Origin: Pholis gunnellus
Taxonomy: Eukaryota > Chordata > Actinopteri > Perciformes > Pholidae
DNA length: 64,000 nucleotides
Direction: 5' to 3'
Assembly: GCA_910591455.2 (NCBI GenBank)
Contig: OU342820.1
Location: 1,960,441-2,024,440, forward strand
The stretch's first letter is position 1; the number at the start of each line of letters is the position of its first letter. Position numbers and translations under genes: made by a program. Below the pieces are notes generated by a model. The model did no database searches and was not told the DNA's origin. It was given only the letters and a program-made list of their open reading frames with translations. This document shows positions 43,990 to 54,313 of the stretch, piece after piece.

Positions 43990-45740
43990 TTGACGTTGCT
44001 TATGATCTCTCTTCAGCATGAACTCCCTGTGTTAAAGTTCACATCGACACAAGCCATGTTGTTCACACAAAGGTTGCCTCATTTTCTAGGGTCATACGAG
44101 TGACAGCCACATATCTCAGCTGTATTGTGTGACTCTTCCTGTTCTGAAGTGGGCCATTTAGAAAACTGCAGCGTGCAGATTCTTTTATCTGGAAGGGAAA
44201 TGAAACTCAGCCAACATTACATAAGGTGTTAATATTAACGTTGCTATTGTGAGGAATGTGTGTGGGTGGGAATGATAATGCAGCTCCTATCACTGTGGTG
44301 TAATCCAAAAACACACACACACACACACTGCTATATTTTCTATAGCTGATGTTAATCATTAAATAGTAGGTCATTTTCACAGGGAAAACAAGCTTCTAAT
44401 GCTTACACCTCTTCCATAGTTAACACAAACACGCACACACACGCTATCTCTGTGGTGGTGTTAAACTGCAAAGAATTGGCCTGGAGGTGCCACTGATCAC
44501 AGTGGTTGTGATAAGGCCTAAGAGTGTATCACTTGACTGCATCTTGCCTCCATCCCTTTGTGGAGGAGGAGGCAGGGGTGGTGGTGGTGGTGGATGGGGG
44601 GGTCTCACCCCCAGCAGCACTTTGGCAAATGAAGCTTCTGACTTTCTCTCTGTATCTAATCAATTACAGCCTCCTCTTGTCCCACCTGTCTTCTTCCTCC
44701 TGTCTTCCTTTCTCTGCCTCAGTGTTTAATCAAAACTCCTGTCTGTTAATTCATCTAAACTGTAGTTAAACATGAGCCAAGTCGTCCTCTCTCTTAGATC
44801 ATTAAATACTGACCCATTTTTTTCTGCAGCGCTTTACACCGGGGCTTCCTTCTGTCAGATACCATATTTGATATGGTCACCATTTTTGCAATAGCTGTTC
44901 ATTTTGTTTCTATTCTGTGATTACCTGCTTACGGCCTTTATGCTTAGCTAGACATATTGCCTATCATCTTACTCTCAGCAAGGAAGCAAATAAACAGATT
45001 TTCCAAGACAAATGCAGTTTTGAGGCCAGGATCCAGATGAGCTCCTGCTGGCGTTGTGTGAAAGGAAGAGGTGAGGAATGGCTGGGAGGAATGGAGGTTG
45101 GTGTGTGTGTGCGTGTGTATTAGTATGTATGAAGTGCGTAAATGGAAAGGCGCATACTGCTAGCGTAAGGGACTTCCACGACACGCAGGCTTCTCCTCGC
45201 CTACACTCTGCTCTTTCCGCATATTCATTAATAAACTACATATTAATGCCTCCACCGCTGCTCCACTCTAATATACCAGCCCCACTTCCCCTCCCTCTCC
45301 CCCTTCTCTCTTCTCTCTGTCTGCCCACTCCATGTAGCATTTACTGTACTCCCTCCTTGTTTGCAGGGCTGGGGATCCCTTAGTCCTTCTGTCTCCCTCC
45401 CTTTCTCTCTCCTTGTTCCCATCACTCAGCACTTCTCTCACCATCCAATTCTCTAAGTTTAACAAAAATGACATAACTTTCCCTTTGAATTACACAACTC
45501 AATTAATGAGTCTGCGGATGAATTTAAAACCGTACAGAAATAGATAGAAACCTGGTTTCACAAAACTGCAGCAGTAAATTACGGTTAACCAAATAGTCAG
45601 CAGTAATAATTGGTATTGAAGATTTTTAGAAAAGGCAAGCTAAACAACTGGGATGGTTCTTTAATTTGAAGTACCAAATTGTTGTATTTGTTTTACTATA
45701 CTAAAGAGAAAACATGATTTAAAATATTACCCCTATAAGC
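43990..45740. other. Non-coding stretch with simple repeats
   Basis: AC runs at about 44311-44330 and 44430-44442, a GGAGGA/GGTGGTGGT block at 44560-44602, a TG run at 45097-45120, and a CT-rich tract at 45285-45420. Open frames over these tracts are composition-driven. No exon was recognised. Confidence 0.45.
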
Positions 45741-45744
45741 TGTG

Positions 45745-46150
45745 TACTTGGTTTTGTAACGGGTGTGGTAAGAACTCAGAAGCAGTACGACGGACACAAG
45801 GAATAGTTGGAATGAAACTGTATTCAAGGCAGAACACACAACAAGCAAACAGTTTTGTAACTGCACACATGTAGAAATCCACTCGGTGGAATCTTGGGCC
45901 CAGTTTCTTGGACTCTACCCACAAGGGTAGGTCCCAGGTCGATAGCAGCCAGCGAAAATGAAGTAGTAGCAGTAGCAAAACTGCAACGCCAGTTAAAACA
46001 TCATTTACGAGGGATGAAGGTACACTTCAAAAAGTATGGGCAGAGCCTGACCCCTCAATTTATCTATACTTATTGTATAGAGCAGGTCAAGACGGTATAG
46101 GGACCTGAAATGAGATTCCCCCATGATGCTGCAATAAATACCATGCCACT
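45745..46150. other. Sequence preceding the minisatellite, unassigned
   Basis: Distinct non-repetitive sequence with CGGGTGTGGTAAGAACTCAG and GCAGTACGACGGACACAAGG words that look like the edge of a mobile element, but no matching end was found. Confidence 0.3.
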
Positions 46151-46965
46151 TAACAATTCACCAATGCTGCTGCTGCAACAAATGCGAGTCCACTAACAGA
46201 TCCAAGATCCATACAATTCCGGATGCTCAATGCTTGTGCTGCAACGTATGTAATACCGCTAACCGATGTTCAATGTTAGTGCTGCAACGTATGCAAACCC
46301 GCTACCAGATCCCGATGCTGGTGCTGCAACGTGTGTAATTCCGCTACTGGATGAGCAATGCTTGTGCTGCAACGTATGAGATTCCGCTACCGATGCTCTA
46401 TGCTGCTGCTGGACGTATTTGTTTCCACTAAGAGATGTTCAATGCTTGTGCTGCAATGTATGCAATACCGCTAACGGATGTTCAATGTTTGTGCTGCAAC
46501 GTATGTAATACCGCTAACCGATGTTCAATGCTTGTGCTGCAACGTGTGTAATACCACTAACCGATGTTCAATACTTGTGCTGTAACATATGCAATCCCAC
46601 TACCAGATCCCGATGACGGTGCTGCGATGTGTGTAATTCCGCTACCGGATGCTCGAGGCTAGTGCTGCGACGTATGTAATTCTGCTAACCGATGTTCAAT
46701 GCTTGTGCTGCAACGTATGCAATCCCGCTACCAGATCCCGATTACGGTGCTGCATCGTGTGCAATTCCGCTACCGGATGCTTAATGCTTGTGCTGCAACG
46801 TATGAGATTCCGCTCCCGATGCTTTATGCTGCTGCTCGATGTATTTCTTTCCGCTAAGAGATGCTCAATGCTTGTGCTGCAATGTATGCAATTCCACTAA
46901 CAGATCCCTTGTGCTGCTGCAACGTATGTAATTCCACAGATCCTCCAGTGCTGCTGCTACATTGA
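46150..46965. repeat. 43 bp minisatellite with higher-order structure
   Basis: About 18-19 head-to-tail units of 41-43 bp with the consensus GCTGCAACGTATGTAATACC, GCTAACCGATGTTCAATGCT, TGT. Variant units recur in the same order: a CCAGATCCCGAT type, a GGATG..CAATGC type, a GAGATTCCGCT..CTATGCTGCT type, a short GGACGTATTTGTTTCC type, then a GCAATGTATGCAAT type. They appear at about 46280-46490 and again at about 46700-46900. This implies block duplication of about five units. Open frames through it are not genes. Confidence 0.9.
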
Positions 46966-47441
46966 TGCATGTGATACCACGTGACAGAATAAGGTTACCA
47001 GCATTTGAGGTCATGAAGAGTATGATGCAGTGACTGGGGTTACGATAGGTCAAAATGCAAAATATGTAGACGGTGCATAGACGAAACAACTTGCTGCAAC
47101 TCTTCAACAGGCAGCTAAATATATTGTTCGCCGCTAAGGGCGCTGCGGTCGGAGCTAGTTGTTTTAAGTGTATTGAGAGGGACCCCTAGTCATGGTTATA
47201 ACTTCATAACAACAATTAATAACCCACAACTAACGCTCTTTAACAGGAAAAAACACAACGACATAACTGTTTGTGACACATAAACAATTTGTAACGCTAA
47301 TAATTGTACATTTATAAAATTACACCACCGAACTGCATGCTAGGTACAGCTTGCTAGCTCAACAGTCTGCTAACAGCTGGGAGAGGCTCCGTCGCTACAG
47401 TAACGTTACAGTAAAGTTACAGTAAAGAACAGAACAGAGCG

Positions 47442-47935
47442 ATGCAGGATGAACAAAGACAGACCGGAGATGCACCGATAGAGTATGTGCCCAAGAGAGG
47501 AGCTGTCTCCGCTGTTTGGAAGTGTTTTGGTTTTAAAACGTCCCACGTCCAAAAGACTATATATTGCAAAGTGTATCAAGCCACTGTTGTTGACGCTGGT
47601 GGTAACACGAGCAACTTTCTCCATCACCTCAGAAGAAAACATGTGTTGGAATATCAAGAGTGTGATTACGGTCGTCAACCGGTAACGTTAACGCGAGTAG
47701 AACAGTGAAGCCAAAGGGTCAGACATCGCTTGAAGAGGCATTTGCTCGAAGCGCTGCATACGACAAGAAAAGCAAGCGGTGGAGCGACATTATGAACGCA
47801 ATAACGATCCACCTATGCAAGGACACGGTCCCACTACAGACTTTCGAGAAAGACGGGCTCAGAGCAATGATTAAAACACTGGATTCAAGGTATGTCTTAC
47901 CGGAGCAAAATACTTCAGCCAAACTGCTATCCTAA
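47442..47935 (+). pseudogene. hAT (Ac/ZBED-like) transposase, N-terminal fragment
   Basis: The first frame, 47442-47708, contains a BED-type zinc finger: SAVWKCFGFKTSHVQKTIYC, then NTSNFLHHLRRKHVLEY (the Trp/Phe aromatic pair, one Cys pair position and the HLRRKH histidines are visible; the second Cys is not clear). A frame change near 47705 leads to KPKGQTSLEEAFARSAAYDK, WSDIMNAITIHLCKDTVPLQ and KDGLRAMIKTLDSRYVLP, the conserved start of Ac-type hAT transposases. The frame stops at 47933. The catalytic core and C-terminus are missing. Confidence 0.75.
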
Positions 47936-48034
47936 CATTATACGAACAAACGAGCACACCCTATAGTAAGCAAAGCCTTGATACATGATGACATTAAAAT
48001 GTTTTTATATTCTATGTACTCTTGACAGTAGAGT

Positions 48035-48159
48035 AAGCCACTATAAACCGATATAAAAACACAGTCAAGGAAAAAAAAAAATACTGTGATATACTGTGAA
48101 ACTGGCAGAATCTTAAAAAATACCGTGATACAAATTTTTGGTCATACCGCCCAGCACTA
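48035..48159. mobile_element. hAT-type element end, CCGCCCAGCACTA
   Basis: GATATACTGTGAAACTGGCA, then AAAAAATACCGTGATACAAA, and the terminal GGTCATACCGCCCAGCACTA form a familiar hAT-type terminus in fish (TAGTGCTGGGCGGTATGACC on the other strand). It may be the 3' end of the Ac-like copy at 47442-47935, in which case that element is internally deleted. Confidence 0.6.
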
Positions 48160-48454
48160 TGTGCCTGCATGAGGAGTGATGGCAGATGTATGGTCAATAA
48201 GATATGGGCTTAGGCATGCAAGAGCAGTCTTCCTGTCTGAACTTACGCTAGAGTTTTTGTTCCAATCACATGGTGAAGTCCCAACAATGGATGGTATATT
48301 TTACAGTGTAAAAAATTTGGTAAGAATCTGGAGTGATTGTGTCCCGCACAAATAAATAGCCCAGTTGACAAAACTTTCTTTGTCTGTGATAAATCACAGC
48401 TAAAGATTGTGAGTAATCACAACTCCCTGGCTTTTGTTTAGGTGAGAGACCTTC

Positions 48455-49110
48455 AGCTAGACTTGTCCCCATACAGATACTGATATCAGATATCGGTCCC
48501 ACACTAACTCAAATAGTTGGATCGGCTATCAGTGACAATGAGCAGAGATTGATTATGTATATATATATATTTTTATTAATGGGACTTAACACTTAACAGC
48601 CCATAAACTTTGGCCAAATTCTGAGTGGATTTCCTCCAATATCTCAGCAATGCGGTTGTAGTTGTGTGGACTTGGGAAATGTCTGCATGCGAGAATGACT
48701 GATTCACGTTCAGTTGAATCTGGCTTGATCCAGTGAGCTGAAGCTAGTTTTACTAGTGGACCAGATGTCAGCAGTGGTGCAAACATATTGCACTGTCTTC
48801 AGTTTCTCTTTCAGATCACCTTTTTTGGCATTGAAATCTGCTTCTATTTTCCTTCGCAGTGTACGTCTGGAAATCACTGTCAGATTGGGGTTTAATCCAT
48901 GAATCAATTCAACAAATTCAGTTTGTTCAACTGTAGACAAAGGATGCATTCCTTTCACTATGTACGAAGTAATGAGAGAATCAAGTTTACCCTGTATTAC
49001 TGTGTGTTCAAAAAGGCGGGTCTGCTTATAGGGGGTTTGTCTTTTTGCCACTATAATTAGGCCTACACTCTGTCTTGTGCCTTTCAAAATCATCAAGACT
49101 GTCAGGGTGA
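48455..49110 (-). pseudogene. Second hAT transposase fragment, minus strand
   Basis: The minus-strand frame 49096-48740 reads TEFVELIHGLNPNLTVISRR, TLRRKIEADFNAKKGDLKEK and VQYVCTTADIWST, with the Asp of the TTADIWS block being a hAT catalytic residue. After a small deletion the next frame gives SAHWIKPDSTERESVILACR and NRIAEILEEIHSEF. These are consecutive conserved parts of ZBED-like hAT transposases. The 3' side near 48457 has CAGATACTGATATCAGATAT, like a palindromic hAT terminus. Frame breaks near 48740 and missing ends make it non-functional. Confidence 0.7.
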
Positions 49111-49639
49111 AGTCTCTTCAGGTGAGTTTTGAAATTTGATGTAGCTAAAAGAGTTCCAGATATGAACAAATGGACATCTACTGTCATAGCCTGGCTAACT
49201 GTGAGCTATATTATCTGCCAGTAATTGATATGGCATTATGACATTCACATTGAGAAGATACAGCATAACTTGTAATACAGTGCAAGATTAGATGGTCAGA
49301 CGTCTCTTGATAAGGTTATCATGAACATACAAGCTCCCAATCTCCCTCTTCCTATAGCTAGCTACTCGACTGATAAATTAACTTGCTAAACACTGGCTAT
49401 GCACTAGCCTAGACAGCATGCTAACGCTAGTAATGCTAGATTTATAAGCATGTTAGCATCGATTGCTAGCTTGATATTATAACCGTCCATCACCATGTTT
49501 ATACAATAGGCTATGTAGCCAGACCCAGACATAAATTGCTAGTTCAAGCTAGTTGACATCTGTCTCACTCAGATAAAATATTGACCTTGACAGACAATCC
49601 GTTGAACCTCAACATGAAGATCTGAAGACTGAACTCGTG

Positions 49640-49826
49640 AACTGTTTTTTGATTGGTGGAGAAAGTATTTTGAGTATTTTAAATACAAAATTACTCCACT
49701 CTAAAGTATTTTGTTACAAATTACGTTAGATTTTGTATTGGCCCTACCAAATACAAATTACAAAATACTCAAAAATAATTGAAATACGTATTTCAAATAC
49801 AAGTAATAGAAATACTGCCCATCTCT
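49640..49826. mobile_element. Element end with CTGCCCATCTCTG terminus
   Basis: An AT-rich stretch built from AAATACAAATTACAAAATACTC-type words ends in AGAAATACTGCCCATCTCTG, the reverse of the CAGAGATGGGCAGTA start seen in many fish DNA elements. The opposite end was not found. Confidence 0.5.
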
Positions 49827-49829
49827 GGC

Positions 49830-52800
49830 AATGAGTCTATCTGGTATCGGATTCAGTACATGTATATCCATGTATTCATTTATTAATGTATCTATATACC
49901 AGGAACAGTGCACACTAATCAACATTTTAGTTTCCACCTGAATGTAAATGTGCAAGAGTTAGCTAGAGAGCTCATTTTTGTCTGTAGTCCCCTGGGCAGG
50001 TTATTACAGTTTGGTGGCATATTATCAGTACAATAATACAGCAATCGCTATATCTACACAATACAACACAATATAATACAATTAAATACATAAATACATT
50101 ACAAATGTAGAAGATTTGTAAAAACAATGAGCAAGATGAGGTTGTCTAATTACTCGTGATTTCAGGTTTGGTTTGCTTTAAGCTTTCTCTTTAGTTTTTG
50201 TCATGTTTCGTTGAACAAAGTTAGGAAAGAAATGTTGAAGTCCAGCCTGATGTTTTCTTACATATAAAAGAATGATCCCAGTCTCTTCCGCACAGTGAGG
50301 AGTACAGCTTATTGATTAAACACTGGTATGAGCTCGGTAGTCACCAGTAACCCATATTCATGTTTATTTAAACTGTTCCCATCTGAAGTGGGAGGAACAA
50401 AGAGATAAGAAAGAAAAATGAGCTGTGAGATTGCTGTCAATATGTCTGTTAGACAACAAAAGAAAAAGAAAACTAGTCATCCAAGGTATTAAATTATTCA
50501 GCCTCACTTTTATTGCCTTTTTATATTCATCAACCTGTACTTTGGTGTATAATTATTATTAAAAAGAAAAATCACTACTTTTCTCATCCTGGCATGGCGC
50601 CATCAGGCCTTTGGTCCATCTGTCTCTTCAGCTATCTCCCCTCTCTTTCTGCTCCCATCTGATCTCATCATCTCTCCTTCCAACCTCTCCTCTGCCCTTC
50701 TTGTCCAGAGGTAGCTTTCAGTGAGAGATATATGAATGTGGCAGTTTAATTAGTGAGAACCCACATGGCTATTGATTATGCACTTGCCTGGGGTAAAGTT
50801 TGTCTTCTGCTCCTAGTCATGTATTGATCTCTGGGTGGGAGAGAGCACATCGGCAGTCGCTGAGTTCGCATATCAAGTGGGTGAGCCTCCAAGCATACCC
50901 TCACCACTCAGCAGCAATATGTCATTTTAGAGGTGGACGTTACCATTAGGCAAAGTAGGCAATTGGCGGCTCCTAAAGGCTACATATGTATTATGATGTA
51001 AAGATATGAAACATATAAAGTTATGTTACAAACTCACATACCATGACATTACTTACAAACTGCCCTCATTGCACTTCTTTTATCAATGGCAGTAGCAAGG
51101 TTTAGTTAAACTTCTTTTTATTTTTTATCTGCAACTGAAAGTGAATGAATGCTTGTTTCCATCCAGTGCCATGAGATTATAAGGAGTTGGTTCAGGTAGA
51201 TGAGCAGTAGATGAATTCAGCAGTAGCATTCTCCAGTCAGAAAAACATTATACCATTGCAGAAGAAGAGGCCGTAACAAGATGATGTAATTAAGTCAAAC
51301 CTCAGTCGTGAAAAATTATTTTGAAAACTGGATGTAAATATGTCTTTGTATGTATTAATGTCAGGAAGGTTACATCACATCTGTGTGGAGGGATGACGAG
51401 ACGGCTTTTTGTCCATTCAGCGGAGCAGAAGCTTCACTGGACGTCACCATTTATTCGCTAAATCAATTTGTCACATTTTATTGTCATCTATACACAAGCT
51501 TTCCGCCTTCAGCTAAGCACAAAACTTTTTTACAATATTTCAAAAAAAATGTTCTTCAATTTTCAGCACCCTGATGATGTGGCATAAGTAACATACTACC
51601 TAATTCTGGCTACCTCTGTAGCCGTCGCTCAAGTTAACAAATGTGAGGCAATTGAAAATTGTAAAAACCAGTAACACTTGGATTGAAACCTATAGTGTTA
51701 AACCCCACTTGCATCAGAGTAATGGTTTAGTCAATCTCTAGATGAGTCTCTGCGACTGCTACACACCTAAAAACACTAATTCACACGGAAGCTAAATCTA
51801 CGGTATTTAAGCCTTGACATTATGAGCTACTCAACACAGCTTGTGACCGAGTTATCGAAAGAGGCAAGTAGCCTATATTTCCCGCTATTTAGTAGCTAAT
51901 GAGTGTTTAATGAGCAAAGTCGTAATGCAGACGTGTTTTGGGGGGGAAAGCACTCAATTGTAAGCTGGGTGTATCATCTGAACAGTTCATTTTGTAAATT
52001 TTAAACAATATGGCTAAATATTACAAAAGATAAAATATGGCTCCATGCTTGATGAAATGATTGACAGTACTGGCGGGTGTGAGCAGATAAACATGCAAAA
52101 CCACTGGTGTGGTTAAACCAAAACTCTCCAGCAAGGACCACAGAAAATCCACAGTAAGTGTGATCATGTGCTTATTGTTCAATCCAGAGCTCAGGTCCTC
52201 TGTGAAATACTTATACTTAATATTTCAGCCCATATGTTATGAATCTTGATTGACTCCAGGGTGAGCTCTGCATTACAGTTAAGTTCAAGCTTGCATATGA
52301 AACTTACTTGAGTGTTAAACTATACTTGTAATATTCACTGACTGATCCTGGCCGTGGGCTGCCACTGAAAAATGAAGAAACTGATTAGGGTCTCTGGGTC
52401 AGTTTTATGCAGCAGTCTGTACTCACAAAATAAGATGGTTGTTTGATTATAAAAGGCCTAGTCAAGACAACTCTGAAAAACATCAATCTTTAAGAAATCC
52501 TTTCAGCGTTTTGGAAGATTGTTGCATTTCAGCTCAGCTTGCAGTATGGTTTTTAAATCCAGCCAAACAGAGACACAAGGAGGGGGCTGGGGGAAGACCT
52601 TAACCCTGTGACAAGTATATTAAAAAGGCTTTATAATATTCCTGTATGGCTCACTTCACCGCACTAGCTTTAGACTTTTTAGTCATAAATGGCTGTGAAA
52701 GGTCAAGTTAACATGTTGTTTGAGTGCAGATAATCTGTCCTGGTCTATTGCCAGTCTTTTTGTCCTGCCGGGCAAATAAAAGGTTTCCTTACAGCACCAT

Positions 52801-53040
52801 GACTTTTTATATTTATTTTATCAATTTGATATATTATTTTATATTTTGGGTTCACACATGAAATCGAACCTCTGCATTTCCCCCATCCTCAGCATTAGGA
52901 GCAATGGGCTTCTGTAGAGAACAAGGGCAGTTACTTCGGGTTCAGCTTCTCTCTCAAGGACACATGGACATGCAACTTACAACCCTGTTAAAGGACACTG
53001 TGACCACTGAGCTTCAGCCGGGGGGACGATAAAGTGGCAT
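49830..53040. other. Mostly non-coding stretch
   Basis: No exon was recognised in about 3.2 kb. Minor items are a CT-rich tract at 50625-50705; a possible element edge at 50930-50985 with TTAGGCAAAGTAGGCAATTG; the repeat at 51583-51660, which is a paralogue of the sequences flanking the CACTA-like element; and a degenerate SINE-like piece near 52845-53030 (B-box-like word on the minus strand). Confidence 0.4.
51583..51660 (+). repeat. Paralogous unfilled site of the CACTA-like insertion
   Basis: GGCATAAGTAACATACTACC, then AATTC, TGG and CTACCTCTGTAGCC, then AAGTTAACAAATGTGAGGC. The same sequence, interrupted by 4.8 kb, is found as the two flanks of the element: GGCATAGGTAACATACTACG on the left (53034-53053) and CTACCTCTGTAGCC on the right (57877), followed by CAAGTTAACAAATATGAGGC at 57932. 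Confidence 0.75.
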
Positions 53041-53609
53041 AGGTAACATACTACGCATTCTACACTGTAAGACATTTCAAGTCAGTTCAACTTGCAAACG
53101 AAAGTTCACCTGCTGCCTTGAAAATGTGAGTTAACTCAACTTGAAGACTGCCTTTGATTCAACTCAGAAATTAAAGTTCATCAAGTTGATTTAATTGCAA
53201 TGTTCTAGTTGTCTCAACATTACCGTTTAAGTTGTCAGAGTTGATTGAACTTTTTTTCACTTGTTGTTTGAACTTGATACAGCGAGTTAAAACAAAGAAT
53301 TGTTTTACATTATCAGATCAAGAAAACGTTCCTTACCTAGTGAAACCAACACGCATTTCTGCATTGTAGCTCACAGTTTCAAGTTACAATAACTTAACCA
53401 TGTGTATACAACTTGCCATTTCAAGTTAAGAGGATTTAGATTCCAAATTGGTTTCAACTTACATATACAAGTTAACTTGACTGATAACTGCAAGTGTGCT
53501 TGCTTTATCAAAAAAAATAAAAATAAAAAATCACCCATAATTCTTACTTCTGATTTAAAAATATAGCATTTATTTGATGAAAAGATACACAAGCAAGTGA
53601 GGCAATCTG

Positions 53610-53716
53610 ACAGAAGGATGGGTTGTGGACAGTCAGACAGATGGTGGGGTTGTGGACGGACAGACAGACAGTAGGTGGGGTTCTGGATAGACAGACAGAA
53701 GGTTGGGTTCTGGACA
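53610..53716. repeat. Short minisatellite inside the CACTA-like element
   Basis: About 3.5 units of roughly 30 bp with the core GGTGGGGTTCTGGAYAGACA followed by GACAGA. Confidence 0.8.
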
Positions 53717-53819
53717 TTTTTGTGGTTAACTTTATGGACCTCTTTTAATTATCTCACAGTTGTATAGTGACAAATGTGAGATAATTAAAAGAGGTCCATA
53801 AAATCAACCACAAAAATGT
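53714..53819. repeat. 45 bp near-perfect hairpin
   Basis: Arms 53714-53758 and 53775-53819 are reverse complements with 2 mismatches in 45, around a 16 nt loop. The core of the arm is TGGACCTCTTTTAATTATCT. A degraded further copy of the right arm lies near 53935-53995. It lies in the 3' non-coding part of the CACTA-like element. Confidence 0.9.
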
Positions 53820-54313
53820 TGCATACTAGTACCTTAAACAGGCCATAACATCAATACAGTCATGTTCAACACATGATATTAACATATAACTTATGTTGAC
53901 AACTAGAAGTGTTGAGGTAAGGTACTACGAGGCAAAATGTGAGATAATGAATATAGGTTCATAAAATCTCAATATGAACAAGAACATTGTAAACACTGAA
54001 AAAGAGGATGACTTAATCGCATACTTTGGTAGGTTGTGCAGAGGCAACATGAGAGGTACTGAGAACTTTATAAAACACAATTCTAAAGATTTTTTTTGTG
54101 ATTTCGTTATAAAAGGTTAGTGCATCACGAAAGTTTTTTCTGATTAAACATCCAACCTACAGTTCAGAACAGTCTGGTAGAAAAATGTAAAAGTGAAAAA
54201 CCTTGCAAACTTGACTTGCTTTGTCTATACCCAATATAGACCTGTTAAACCATGAACAGTGTCCAGAATAACAGCCTCCTCCAAGCAGGGGCTTCAGATG
54301 TGCCTTAATTTGT

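Noticed and set aside
46649..46900. Cys-rich open frame
   Set aside because: It lies wholly within the 43 bp minisatellite.
46150..46965. CRISPR-like array
   Set aside because: Units are contiguous variants without unique spacers, in an animal genome.
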